Assembly: GCA_947247005.1 (NCBI GenBank)
Contig: OX365952.1
Location: forward strand, 6,718,501-6,782,500
DNA from: Spisula solida
Lineage: Eukaryota; Mollusca; Bivalvia; Venerida; Mactridae
Direction of reading: 5' to 3'
DNA length: 64,000 bases
Shown here one piece after another: positions 45,983-58,486 of this stretch (positions are counted from its first letter, which is position 1; every line of letters starts with the position of its first letter). The translations under genes and the position numbers were made by a program. The notes below the pieces were generated by a model, which was given only the letters and a program-made list of their open reading frames with translations, had not been told where the DNA came from and searched no databases.

Positions 45983-46573
45983 ATTGGCTGTTCACTATAG
46001 TCTTGATGCCACTACATTTTGTACCAAACTGACTGACTAGCTATTCAATATAAACTTGATTACACTCCATTTTCACAAACGCATTGACTCGCTATTCACC
46101 ATGAACTTGATGACACTGCATTTTGTACCGAATTTACTGACTTGATATTCACCAAAAAACTTGATGACACTGCATTTTCTACCAAACTCACTGACTGGCT
46201 ATTCACTATAAACTTGATGACACTGCATTTTTTACCAAACCCACTGACTATTCACTAAAAACTTGATGACACTGCATTTTCTACCTAACTCAATGACTGA
46301 CTACTCACTATATAAACTTGATGACACTGCATTTTCTACCAAACTCACAGACTGGCTATTCACTATAAACTTGATGACACTGCATTTTCTACCTAACTCA
46401 ATGACTGACTACTCACTATATAAACTTGATGACACTGCATTTTCTACCAAACTCACTGACTGGCTATTCACTATAAACTTGACGACACTGCATTTTCTAC
46501 CAAACTCACTGACTGGCTATTCACTATAAACTTGACGACACTGCATTTTCTACCAAACTCACTGACTGGCTAC
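45983..46573 (+). repeat. 53-bp minisatellite, ~11 units
   Basis: Head-to-tail units containing cttgatgacactgcattttc and taccaaactcactgactggc. The last six or so units are nearly identical, the first ones more diverged. The open frame running through it is a by-product of the repeat. Confidence 0.9.
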
Positions 46574-47787
46574 TGGGTATGCACTTATACGGTCAAAACA
46601 TTTTCCACTGGTCACAGTTTTAAAAAAACTAAGTATGTAATAATTGTGCATTTTGAGCTGCGCTGGTATTCGCAAAGCATCTTAAGGGAAAATATTGCTT
46701 TGATACCTTGCATACCTGTTCACCATTATGGCCCAATCTCTAAACAGGATTAGGTAACTCTATCAAGCATTTTGTAACTCTACCAAGCATTTTGTTGAAA
46801 TTATGCCCCTTTTGAACTTAAAAGTTAAGGCACAAGTTTTTTAACCTGTAATGTTTACAAAATGCATTGACATATTGCTTTGATACTTTGCTTACTCGCC
46901 ATCAAAACCCTTGATATACACATGAGTAAGTAACTCCGCCAAGCTTTTTGTCCAAAATATATTTCCTTTTTTACTTTAAAGATGCTCCAACCTCTACACA
47001 GAAGAGGATAATGCTAGCATGGCATTGAGAATAGTGAAGCGCTGTTCATGGACAACTCTTTTATATATTAATATGTTATACTAATTTGATCCATGAGCAT
47101 TGTAAAGCGAGTTCCCAACGCTGATATTAACCACCCACCACCTCATCCAGCATGTTATCCATCACTAGTATGAAGGTATGAGAGCAGAAAAGCCAACTTG
47201 CTCTATTTGTATCAGTATATGCAAATGTACAAACAGTTCAGGGCAACTAGAGCAATGCCTACAAGTGCTGGACGCTCGACGTTTTCGTGCTCATCTGTGA
47301 GGAAAAATTCTCAGAGTAACAAGGGCAAATAACTTGTAGACAAGCCATATGCGTCTATTTTTGATATATATATTTTTTATGTATATTTTGTAAACTGACA
47401 GAGACAAAACGAAAGTAAACTATTAAATAAATTCGCATATGTTAAGTATATAAATACTATTCGTGCATATGATTATATATTATAAACTATCACACTTTTT
47501 ACAATATTATAACACTGACACAAGGATGGAAAACTCTGCTATACTTACTTTATTTTTCTATTCAAAAAGCATGATTACCGTAAACAATTAACGTTGCATC
47601 AAACAATATATTCAGCACGTAAAATCACTTGTCACCCAATACACAGGCTAGACAATTTTCATTGCATAAAGACGTAAATTATACGTCTATTAGATACATC
47701 GCTTGTCTGTCCACAAGTATTCGAATATGCGCCTACTATATACTATGGTAAGGATACAGTATGTACTTATAATCCAGTATCGATTAG
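46574..47787. other. Intergenic spacer, no gene seen
   Basis: AT-rich. A phrase tttttgtaactctaccaagc-like is repeated around 46760-46795 and 46930. No splice-supported exon or known protein. Confidence 0.4.
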
Positions 47788-48125
47788 CTAGTCCGGCAGA
47801 ACTTGCACTGGACCGTGCAATGTCTTCTATACAAAATGTTTTTACATTTTCTTGTTCTCTTGTCAATACCCTAACATAATCTGGATGATGCCACCTTGTC
47901 ATCATTGAGCAATTCTCACAATGAGGCCCCGAAGGGGTACATGCATTTTCATGAATTAGGCAGTATAAGTGCATTACCGTTTAGTCAAACGTGAAGCAAT
48001 ACACCTTAAATGTTATTTATATTGTAATAAATAATGCGTTGCATCATTATGTACAACCTTTGTAATAATACATGTGTAAATGAGGCCATGCTGGCTGTTT
48101 ACGTCTTATATGAGGCCCGTTTTAG
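47788..48125. repeat. Left inverted end of a large non-coding repeat region
   Basis: From ctagtccggcag through tgtcttctatacaaaatg and caatgaggccccgaaggggt, then diverged sequence with gaggcc motifs at about 48083 and 48111. The reverse complement recurs at 55890-56230, in the same order. Homology is nearly exact in the outer 160 bp and patchy inward. Confidence 0.75.
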
Positions 48126-48166
48126 ACAAAGATATGAATTAAACCAGTAAATGATACATGGTACCA

Positions 48167-48270
48167 TATTTCCTGTGATCTTCACAGATCTATACCATAG
48201 ATCTACTACATTAAACAACAAACACTTTATAACTTATTATATAGTATTATTGTAATAAACACTTGGGCAA
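48167..48270 (+). repeat. ~105-bp direct repeat R, copy 1
   Basis: Starts atttcctgtgatcttcacag and contains agatctataccatagatct, a palindrome, then a 70-bp AT-rich run. Recurs with three or four changes at 48624-48731. Confidence 0.8.
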
Positions 48271-48432
48271 GCTAGCTTACTTTCTATTATCAATACATTC
48301 ATCATTCTATCAGCAACAGATCATCTCATAAATATGCATACACATTAATATACCAACATCATCTCATATACATAAAGTACATGTAACAAATTTATAGCAC
48401 ATAACACGCATCTTTCCCCATTTTTATGAACT

Positions 48433-48623
48433 AAAAATTATACGTCTTGTAAGCTCTAAGTGCCCAAAGCTGAATGACCACATACCTTCAATCACTGCGC
48501 ACGACAACTCCTGCGCTATGGTTACCAACATAACAAGTCCTGATTCGTGCAATCAGAAGATCTTAACCAATCACAGGAAAGCATTTTCCGTCTTATGCGC
48601 TTCGCTTAACCGACAGAAAATAA
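48433..48623 (+). repeat. 191-bp direct repeat D, copy 1
   Basis: From aaaaattatacgtcttgtaa to cttaaccgacagaaaataa. By eye identical at every base to 52729-52919, 4.3 kb away. Immediately followed by the second R repeat. Confidence 0.88.
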
Positions 48624-48731
48624 ATTTCCTGTGATCTTCACAGATCTATACTATAGATCTACTACATTAAACAACAAACACTTTATAACTTATTATATAG
48701 TATAATTGTAATAAGCACTTGGGCAAGCTGA
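48624..48731 (+). repeat. ~105-bp direct repeat R, copy 2
   Basis: Second copy of the 48167 repeat, abutting the D repeat. Downstream sequence differs between the two copies. Confidence 0.8.
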
Positions 48732-49740
48732 ACCTAAAAGAACGGGAAAACCATACGTGCGTGCTATAAACAGTAACTATCAAATTACTAAAATCGCTTT
48801 TTAAATTGTTCATTGACATTGTGAAACATCATAATAAAGGACATTTCACATAACCACCGTATGCATATTCATAGCAACACTTGTTGTGTCTCTTAAATTC
48901 GCATTGTCATGTGTAGATTACGAAACATCAAGAATCAACATGTTCAAACGTTAATATTGTTTTAAATTGTTTCACTTTCGAAGTTGAATACAATATCTGA
49001 ACGTATCAGCACATTATTCATTGGTTAGTTCGCAGCATTCACAAAAGGTTCTTCATAGAAAACCGATGTAAAAAGTAACGTACACATTGATCACTAACAC
49101 TGAATCTCGGGGGGTTTCATATCAAACCAAACACGTATCCATTTGATTTCATCGTAACACTGAGTGAATTAGAATTACACATATAGGAGAAAAAGAATTG
49201 CTCATGATCGGAATGATATCCTCTTCACCCACAATTACCTCAGGTCCACTTACTACACAATAAAAACCACTCTTGTCACTTAGGTGTCTGTGCGAGCGTC
49301 CTTCAGTAATTCCGGGATCCGAGGTATCTAATCCGCAGCCAATTCAGTCAAGTCATCAAATCCGTTATAATCATCCTGAAATAAACAGATTGTATGAACA
49401 AACACATTCGTATAAACACCGCTAATAAAGGTCAATAACTCATTATCTACACGTATTATCAAAGCTTAACAGCCTATGTATTATACTCTTCAGCTCAAAT
49501 ATAAAATGACAGACATACCTATTCATATCAAACACAAATGTTAATTGCTTGTTAAATTCATACATACATATACTGTACTGATGTGTGTATTGCTTACGGT
49601 CCGCAATATTACCCAAACGAGACGTTAATCTAAATTCAAAATTTTATAGATGCACTGATACATATAAACATTTGATATGGCGCACTATTGTACCAAAAGT
49701 TAATAATAACATTCCCAACTTATAAACATATTCGACGGTA

Positions 49741-49835
49741 TTATATTATACCATGTCCACACATATTATCAAGGCTTGTCAGCCTAGACATTCTACTCAA
49801 TGTCTAGCAATTCTAAAGGCAGCCACGCCAATTCA
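49741..49835 (+). repeat. Double stem-loop motif, copy 1
   Basis: Contains GGCT-TGTC-AGCC and then CTAGACATT-loop-AATGTCTAG, two adjacent hairpins, followed by aattctaaaggcagccacgc. Near-identical copy at 50625-50716; diverged relatives near 49446, 49925 and 50508. Confidence 0.7.
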
Positions 49836-50137
49836 TAAACATGCTTATTGTCCATTACTGATTAAAACAATAACTTTAAACGAAAACATATGTTAGAAGT
49901 TAGCATATTGCACCATAACATGTTATAACTAATATCCCGTCTTGTCAGCCGAACATTATATTCATTGTATAGCAACTAAGTACATGATTGTACGTAATAA
50001 TATTGCTATCCTGGCTAAGTATAATTTCAACTGTAAATGTGCTATGCTTAAACACGTCATCGAAGTTTTGTCCGCTTAGAAATAATGCTCAAAAACAAGC
50101 AAAACACGTGCAATACATAAAAATTGCTGATTACTAT

Positions 50138-50341
50138 AGCACAGTCAGGGTAATAATACAGTGACGCGGCGGTCGGGTCCACTATTACGGTGTAAAACCA
50201 ATATAAAGGCTAAAACAGACAGCAATATTTTCATTGCTAAACTAACAAACTATATTCGCACTACCTATACTGGCAATACTTGTAATCTTATGTGTACACA
50301 TAAACAGCTACGTCACTGTCACCAGATCCTAACTGGATTAT
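50138..50341 (+). repeat. ~205-bp direct repeat E, copy 1
   Basis: From cagtcagggtaataatacag to ctaactggattata. Recurs at 51653-51861 with scattered substitutions and small indels. Confidence 0.72.
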
Positions 50342-50624
50342 AGTTAAATTAACATGCCAAATTGAATTTAAAATTAGTAAACACCTTAACATAAGATCGA
50401 ATTTATACCATGCCAAGTTCAAGTCAAATTTATAACAAATATTTTATAACTTATAAACAAATACGTAAACAAGCTTATCATTTCAGTGTCTACCGGTACA
50501 CATATTATCAAGGCCTGCAAGCCTAAACAAAATATTCCATGACAAGGAATTATGACATAAATTCCCATTTATATGCATTAAGCTTATGTATTTATGATTT
50601 TTATAATATGAACTACTAACATTT

Positions 50625-50716
50625 CGACGGTATATATACCATGTCCACACATATTATCAAGGCTTGTCAGCCTAGACATACTATTCAATGTCTAGCAATT
50701 CTAAAGGCAGCCACGC
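50625..50716 (+). repeat. Double stem-loop motif, copy 2
   Basis: Same block as at 49741, including the upstream ttcgacggta and ccatgtccacac phrases and both hairpins; only the loop and a few flanking bases differ. Confidence 0.7.
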
Positions 50717-51652
50717 CGTTTCATATCGTGCATTACTTGGTTGAAACTTGAAACAGTTCAAACGTAACCATATCAATGCTATCACTTATAATCTACCAAA
50801 ACAAAATTGTTCCTCGCATCAGGTAATTCTTTTCTCAGAAAATTACTCAGTCAATGCTACCCGTCCAACAACCGTTACCCACTTCAATCCGATCATACCG
50901 ATCATACCGATTCTAACTTTCACCATTCGTAGGTGTGCCAATAGCCAATAACATTTTCGATAACTCTACCACCTTCAATTTCCAATATTTAATTCAAAGT
51001 TGGTATATTACCAACAACGGTCCTTACTAATACAAGAACTCTTGATTTGTCAGTTTTCTAAATTTACCTTTGTGTCCTCCCTTCATCTAAACAAGACTAC
51101 CTTTGCACATTAGTTCCCATAGCGTATAAACAAAACCACTGTATGACTTATTGGGATACTATACATTTCAAAATTTATGACCCACCGCGAGCAAAAGCAC
51201 CCATGATTTCGATCACTGTATGACTTATTGAAACGTGAATCATTTCTACAAAGATCATGTACACCAACAATAGCTATCATTTCAACCGAGTTATCCATTA
51301 ATTAACACGAACAGTTAATCTAAGTGGTGCTCTAGCATGGAGCATGTGCTATTAATAATTCTCATTGTAAATAAATGTATGCGGCACATTTGAATTTGCC
51401 AATCAGATATAATATAGATATGAAAAACTCCAATACGTTCCACTGTTCTTTATCCCAGAATTAGAATTTAAAGCTACACAACCAGTATGGTTACATTTTC
51501 CAAGATTAATAATGCATTAGTTCTGTGATATACATTTTGGATTCTCATAATATGCATACCTAATACATTGCAACTGAATTATACATCGTACTAGTATCCT
51601 GTCAGCATGTCCGTGACTGACATTCTAATACAGTATAAACAATATACATATA

Positions 51653-51861
51653 GTTCAGTCAGGGTAATAATACAGTGACGCAGCGGTCAGGTCCATTATT
51701 ACGGTGTAAAACCAATTATAAAGGCTTAAACAGACAGCCATAAAATTATATTCAATGCTAAACCAACGCACTATATTCGCACTACCTATTCAGACCATGG
51801 TTCCAATCTTCTGTGTACACAAACGAATCCCTCACTGTCACCAGATTCTAACTGGATTATA
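51653..51861 (+). repeat. ~205-bp direct repeat E, copy 2
   Basis: Second copy of the 50138 repeat, about 1.5 kb downstream. The 60-residue open frame in copy 1 is not conserved here, so it is not coding. Confidence 0.72.
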
Positions 51862-52728
51862 CAGTGGCATATCTTAGTAAATAATCAATTTTAGGTCGAA
51901 ATCTTTTAACAAATATATTATCTTTTCGATTATCTAATCAATTGGGTAGAACATAAATAAGTATGACATTTGTATTTTCCTACCCATCAGTGTTTACATA
52001 CCAAAATCTACTTTCCACGTGCAGCACCTGTTATAAAGTATCAAAAGCAGTATAAAACATTATGTCATATATTTTAGCCAACATTTCTGTATGTTCATGT
52101 ACAAAGCTAGTAAATATTTCCATTTTAAACCCATACGGATGACAGAGATTATGATAGTATTCATATCTATACTTGGTCGCAACGTATCTAAAAAGATTTT
52201 AAATGCAAACATTTCTTACAATTAAGTAAAAAGCCAATCAATCTAGATGTGTAAAACTACCGAGACTTTAAACAGATTTCTTTGGACGAAATATTCGTGC
52301 GTAAATCAATACCACAACTATCAAAACAATAAAACACGTAAAATACTCATCTTCCATTCTGCAGTGCGGGTGTTTATTCATCTACATCGACTCGTTCTGC
52401 TTATGGAAATCGTCCAACACGGCCATGCAAAACTCTCGCCATATTAAGTGGTTTCTTGTCCACGTCTCATGGTAGGCATGCAATATCTGGCCCGAACGGG
52501 TTCTTCTGTAGAATTCTCCCCAACAGGATAAATGGAACGTTTGCACTGTCAGCACTCCAAAGTCAAGTGCGTAGCTGTTCGTCAAACTGGCTGACTAAGA
52601 TAGTCTCGAATTTCAACTGAATCGTCCATAATGTTAATCGAAACACTATTTTTACTGAGTCCAATTGTTCTAACACTAAACATAACGTCTGCTGAATAAC
52701 TGCGTTAGGTGTGGTCTCACTATCCACG

Positions 52729-52919
52729 AAAAATTATACGTCTTGTAAGCTCTAAGTGCCCAAAGCTGAATGACCACATACCTTCAATCACTGCGCACGA
52801 CAACTCCTGCGCTATGGTTACCAACATAACAAGTCCTGATTCGTGCAATCAGAAGATCTTAACCAATCACAGGAAAGCATTTTCCGTCTTATGCGCTTCG
52901 CTTAACCGACAGAAAATAA
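52729..52919 (+). repeat. 191-bp direct repeat D, copy 2
   Basis: Identical by eye to 48433-48623 and more conserved than any other repeat pair in this region, which points to a recent event (LTR-like pair, transposition or recombination). Confidence 0.88.
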
Positions 52920-54196
52920 TTTTTTCATTATAGTGACACTTACTATTGAATTCAGTATTACTGGCAATTATCAACAACCTATATCGCATGACTAAATTGT
53001 TTATTTCATTAATTTGAGGCCCTATCAAGGGTAAATCCAAATGTAGAAAAATGAGTGAAATTTTATTAAATCGACGTCAAGATATTTTTTATTCTGTTAT
53101 ACTTTAAGAAATGCAATTGTAACCGTACCTTATATCGTTTTGGCCGTGTGATCTAAATATTCGTGTACCACATTTTGAAAAGTAAATTTAGCAATGAGGC
53201 CCTGTATGCGTGTTAAACTAGAAATAAGACAAAAATGGTAAATTATCGATTTCAGCATATCAAACAATAGATCTTACTGATTAATCAAATTATAATATTG
53301 TTAAGAACATATAACTTTAATATAAATTGAAATAAAATAAACAACCGAGGCCCGGAATGGATCGATATAATACGGGGTTCTGCCCTATCAAAGCACTAAC
53401 GGATACCTTAAACGTACGCTCAAATTAAAATTCCTTATATGATTGTATTACAAACTACAAACAGGGGACATATTTGGTTTGTAGGAGTTCATTACCGAAA
53501 AATCGTTTAAATTGCACCACGCTGTGTAACAGTTAAGTTATTTTAATGATTTTAAATTTGGACGTAAGTTTAAGAATTCCGTAAGTGCCTTGATGAAACA
53601 GTACCAGCTAATTTTCATTTTGTATATCATGCATATAGTAGTAAGGCTTGATTAATCAGAAAAATATTTTAAGAGGGTTGGGATATTTTTACTTCTGAAG
53701 TTATCATCAATTTGGATATTCAATCTGCATTTTCCTTTCACACAAGATGCTGCCATGCTACTACCACTGACAGCCCTATAAGGCACTCACCACCATCATC
53801 ATCATCAGTGACTACATGCCCTACCCGTATGTAATCCTTACCACAACAGAGTACAACCATTCTATACATAATGCCTCGCCGCTATTTACTACAGACATTT
53901 CCAGCCATATTGGGTTCTCACCAGAATGTTGTACATCCCTTTGATGTACTCGTCATCATCCGGTACAACCTTTTCAATCTCAGGATGTACAAGATCCATT
54001 TGGAATGCCATCACAATTAAATTAAATAATTTCAAGCTGTTTTATGTACTAATCATCACAACCTACTACATATTGTACACTCCCTTGTGTGTAACATACG
54101 ACCACGAAGCACAGCCACTGAAAGCCACGAGTAACTCATTATCTCAGAGTGCAACCGCCCAAGGCCCCATTGTGTACTCTCTAGTCACTACCATCG
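52920..54196. other. AT-rich spacer with GAGGCCC motifs, no gene seen
   Basis: Plus-orientation gaggccc motifs at about 53017, 53195 and 53346. A run of imperfect catca/tacatccc phrases fills 53750-54070. No convincing coding exon. Confidence 0.4.
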
Positions 54197-54600
54197 TTTA
54201 CTGTAAGTGAATATGAATACCAGATTTATATAGCGCCGTTTTCATGCGTTCAAAGGCGCTATACATGGCATTGCATCCACAGGGGTGCAGTTGCATCTCC
54301 TATATTAGTGCAGATACAGCATGCTACCTAGAGAAAGCCCCACGGAATTAGATATAGGCATGTCCGGTCCACAGGAGTGTGTCTAGAGTATGTTTCTAAT
54401 AGACAGCCTATAGTTCTATTATGAACCCGGTGTATATCATCGACACACAGCTCTGGGCACCTGTATATTACAACCCATATCGTCATTCATAGCGGAAAAT
54501 ACCACACGTATAATGTCCAGTTCCCATGCCGGGAATTGATCCCGCGACCTCTGCATTGACATCCCAGTGCATTACCAGGGAACGATCGCCTCTATATAAC
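54197..54600 (-). mobile_element. tRNA-derived SINE-like element
   Basis: On the minus strand the right end reads TGGTAATGCACTGG (A-box-like) and GGGATCAATTCCCGG (B-box-like), a tRNA-like head. The left end has the tttatatagcgcc motif common in marine invertebrate SINE/LINE tails. Confidence 0.6.
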
Positions 54601-55889
54601 TCGAAGCTCCAAAAATAAAATGGCAATCTCACCAACTTACCAAGTAAATTTATTCAAATCCCATAGGATAAATCACATAATCACATGAATATTCCATCCT
54701 CGATTGAATCCAAGCACTACTGAGTGCAATATGTATTGTTAAAACAAATAACATTATTAATGGGTTACGTCACTGTTGAGTACTGCCTACCCTGACAAAT
54801 ATGTTACTGCCTTTTGGGGTACCAACATAACCTTTGATGGGTGCGTCGGTCAATGTAGCTTGCAGTGGTATGTAGAGCCAGGAATGAACATAACCGGCAG
54901 TGGCAATTCCCTTTAAATATATGGTTTGACTGAACTAATGGTGGTTACCTTACAGGACTGAATATACTGTATATATTGTACTTTGACACTGTATTGTGTA
55001 CCCCATCTATTCATGAATGGTTGCATTAGGAATTGCAGTAGATGCTAAAAATGTCATACTTGATGATTGCGTTGAGTTTGAAATGGCTATAGGAATGACA
55101 GTACGTAGACGACCGTCATTTATATAGCTTGGAATTAATTTATTGCATGGGGGTTCTGTAGCTGTGTTGTTAAATAGTTCATGTTTTGTTGTTTCTGATG
55201 AGTGCTGTCTTCCCTGTCGGCTAGTATTATCCTTTTTAACTTCCTTAAAGGTATTCACATGGAAGAAGTCAGTGATGATGAGTTCCACATTCAGTATATA
55301 GAGACTGTACTGGTAAGACGATACCAGTCACAAGCACTGTTAACTCACATAACCGTTATGTCATAATTGAAGTTACCGTTATTCATGCATGCTTCCATTT
55401 CATTTTATGCAATTCAAGTTGTTTATACTTATCTATGCCACTTGCTTATATATTTGGTACGACACTTAGATACTTCAATTTTGATTGTCAATGCAAATGT
55501 AATGAAATAATAACATTTGCATTGATAAAAGTCTCATTCTTTATAGTTAAACACACAATCAGGGCCCCATTTCCCTATTTTACTTATTCAGAATGTGGTA
55601 CTTCTATAACTTAAATATACCAAGTCTTATATAACTAGTTATGATTATTATAAAGTTTTTTTCCTAAAATATAAGAGAAATAAAAACATATTTGAAAGAG
55701 TACATCCTTTTTCATACGTTAACCCTCATCAGGGCCTCGATTTTTATTAACAAAAATGTTAATCAATACATTGCTGGTTCCTTATACTTATCAATGCCAT
55801 CGAATATACAATTAAATAGCAACTATAAGACATATTTACTTTACATGTTTTCATTTATTTATTTAATTAATAGTGTTGTGTAAAACGGG
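54601..55889. other. Spacer, no gene seen
   Basis: AT-rich sequence with minus-orientation ggggcc/ggcctc motifs at about 55562 and 55733. A 93-residue minus-strand frame near 55007-55288 has no splice context and no recognisable motif. Confidence 0.4.
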
Positions 55890-56230
55890 GCCTCATGCTA
55901 GGCTTAAAACACAAATGGGGCCTCATTTCCACATTTTATTATTACAAAGTTTCTATATATCGATGTAACGCATTATCAAACACAATTAAATTGTATTTAA
56001 GTTGTTTTGATTCACATTTGATTAAATAGTAATGTATATATAGTGATTGATTCGAGAGAAAAACATGTACCCCTTCGGGGCCTCATTGTGAGAATTGCTC
56101 AATGATGACAAGATGGCATCATCCGGATTCGGTTACAATATAGTCCAGAGAACAAGAAAATGCAAACACATTTTGTATAGAAGACATTGCACAGTTACCC
56201 TGAAAATTGCCGTTTATCTGCCGGACTAAG
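55890..56230. repeat. Right inverted end of the large non-coding repeat region
   Basis: Reverse complement of 47788-48125: ggggcctcat motifs at about 55888, 55919 and 56078, then caatgatgacaagatggc, cattttgtatagaagacat and ctgccggactaag. The spacing of the gaggcc motifs is roughly preserved in both ends. Confidence 0.75.
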
Positions 56231-56389
56231 CGGTTAGGCCGTGCGCTTATATTTGATATGCGCTTATATTTGATATGCGCTTATATTCAAATATGAGTCT
56301 ACAGTACATAGTATTACATGTCAACTCTTGCATAAAGATTTTACCTGATGCCTAGCATTCAAAGTTAGGGAAGTACACACTCAGATGGT

Positions 56390-56595
56390 AGGTGTATTTG
56401 CTTTTTCGTGGCGAAAATGTAACAATGCGAAAAAGTGGACTTCGTCGGGTTTTCGCATTTACATTTTCGCTTTGTTGTGGCGCTTTTTCGCCACACCAAA
56501 GCGAAAATTCAACAATGCAAATATGCGACAAAGTCGATTTGTTCGCATTGTTACATTGTAGCATTTTCGCTTTTTTGTGCCGGAAATACGACATG
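56390..56595. repeat. Inverted/tandem repeat of CGAAAATG-AACAATGCG motifs
   Basis: Short words gcgaaaatg, aacaatgcgaa and their complements (ttcgcattgttacatt, cattttcgc) alternate on both strands, so the block can fold on itself; open frames on both strands arise from this. A triple tatttgatatgcgcttata repeat lies just left (56246-56290). Confidence 0.65.
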
Positions 56596-56689
56596 GCCTA
56601 ATTCAGCCAACGTATGTTATATAGTGTGGTGACTGGGCAAGAACATGACAACTACTAGAATACTAGGGGGCAGAGGTACATACATCCTT

Positions 56690-57775
56690 GGGAATTTTAT
56701 ATGTTATTTAAATAGTCGACTATGTCAGGGCTAAGAAGCTGCTTGGGAGTCCATTTGAGAAAATATGCTTCCCTCTTCCATTGAAGTTAATGGCTAACCG
56801 GATGTATGACACCCGTTCCTTAGAAAAAAAGACCGCCGCGTCCCTCTTAAGACAAAATGCTGAACCTGTGCGCAAAATTATATCTATATACGTAGTGCAT
56901 TAGACATTATGATGTGTGCAAATTGAAATGCACTGCATTAAGATTGTTATAGGGGTCACATGATTATTTCGCTAAAGAATAGTAAACACTTCTCCTTACA
57001 CCTAGTTTAAACTTGTCGTAGATTTAGTACGAGTAAAGTCCACATTATTGAACATGAAACGTTTCCTCTTTTATCTAGATTGTCCAATTTAAATAGAACA
57101 TAATATTAACAACAGAAATATGTGAAATTTTTATACTGGTCTCCAATAAGTTATGTCAACATGGGGGAGTTTTGATTAACTCATTATATTGTGCGCATTT
57201 TTATCCAGGTTTTGAAGAAATGCCTTTTAGGTAAAGTGTTGATTTTTTATGATAGTGTCACTCATATTTAAAGGACCCAGCCAAGTTGGCTTATGATACA
57301 CCTACCATCTTAGTATGTACTTCCCTAACTGACACCAGGCATCATGTATAGGCAATAGTTGACCATTCTTTAACTACTTGAAGAGCTCACCAATCGGTTA
57401 TTCTACAGACCAACATGAATCATCTTGATGGCGAGGGTAAATAAATCCAACCCGCAACTCATCCATTTCAAAGCGGTCACCTACCGTTGTTCAAACCAAC
57501 AACCTTCTGTTATAATGTGGTACAAAGTGTGTCTTAAACACTCGGTCATGGTGACCGGCGTCTATAACATCATTTGTTCTTAACCCGTGTACGCTATAAT
57601 TTAAACATAACAAGTTCATTCGACATACTCGATTAACAAGGTGAGCGTTGCTGAAAACGTGTCTCCATTCTTTTTGCAATAGCAATACTTATAGCAATGC
57701 CCCCATTTCGCGTATATATAACACAAAGACGGGTGATATTTTATTAGTACGTCGTTCTGTACCCTGTCTACAATC
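56690..57775 (+). promoter_or_regulatory. Conserved upstream block, secreted-protein copy 3
   Basis: Aligns with 33700-34800 with small indels, including the tRNA-like segment and the gggtgatattttattagtac proximal promoter. TATATATAA is at 57713-57721, 63 bp before the ATG. Confidence 0.65.
57713..57721 (+). promoter_or_regulatory. TATA box, secreted-protein copy 3
   Basis: TATATATAA at the same distance from the ATG as in the two complete copies. Confidence 0.65.
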
Positions 57776-58486
57776 ATGTTAAAGTTGTGCATTCTCCTCG
57801 CTGTACCATTGGTGTGTTTTGGATTCATCTTAGATAGAGATCGTAAGTCAAATGTTTGTTGCTATTTTAATGTAGTTTTCAGATTTGTTTTACATTACGA
57901 CACATTGTCTGAGACCAATAGAACAATGGGAAAATTGTGCAGTTTTCAGATGTTGTTGAGATTATTCGCTAGTTGACGTTACAAAAATGAGGCCTCGTAG
58001 AGTATCAACTCTTAACATGCAAAAAGACGGATTGCTTCCCTAACTGAGGTGAACTATATGAATGATAACAGTACAGGAATTTAAAGTTCTATCAATAAAG
58101 ATTTGATATCGCATGTGTTACTAACTATAGTAACAAAATTGCGCTGTATTTTAACTGATAGGGTGTCTAGTGTGTCAAATATCGATATCTGGCGCTCTTC
58201 CGGTGTGCCAAAACTCCACATCGAGGCTATATCCGATAATTTCGGAAGCGACGCCCAAACTTACATTTTTCTAGACAATCATCGAAACCATATTATTTCG
58301 CAGTTAGTTTGATGTTAAATCGTAGAATAAATCGACTATTTTTCGCAGTTTGGAGTAACGATGTCTTTCGTCGTTTACACCCAAATCATAGCTGTCATAT
58401 ATGACGTGTAATTGCAATGTTTCTACATCATTATGTTTTTTGTTCTTGATTTCTTTTTCAGAATCCGACTGGAATGGATTAAAAGG
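57776..58486 (+). pseudogene. Truncated third copy of secreted-protein gene (exons 1-2 only)
   Basis: Exon 1 at 57776-57842 encodes MLKLCILLAVPLVCFGF plus a few residues and ends at gtaagtca. Exon 2 is the 24-nt piece encoding SDWNGLK, preceded by ttttcag and followed by gtaatta (58463-58486). Both are intact with intact splice sites. Homology to intron 2 of copy 2 continues to about 58840 and then stops. Exons 3-8 are not found in the rest of the window; an LTR retrotransposon lies beyond. It is a 5' gene fragment that could still be transcribed or act as a signal-peptide donor. Confidence 0.8.

Noticed and set aside
46263..46529. 88-residue open frame with repeats of DTAFSTKLTDWLFT
   Set aside because: It is produced by the 53-bp minisatellite; frame shifts between units and nothing supports transcription.
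48433..52919. Complete LTR retrotransposon bounded by the 191-bp direct repeats
   Set aside because: The repeats do not show clear TG..CA ends, and I find no primer site, polypurine tract or coding frame between them. Left as an unexplained repeat pair.
53926..54210. 94-residue open frame with many Ser/Thr
   Set aside because: No splice signals, no homologous second copy and no motif. It overlaps imperfect repeats and the start of a SINE-like element.
56392..56632. Open frames on both strands (65-80 residues)
   Set aside because: They arise from the self-complementary GCGAAAATG block and are not independent genes.
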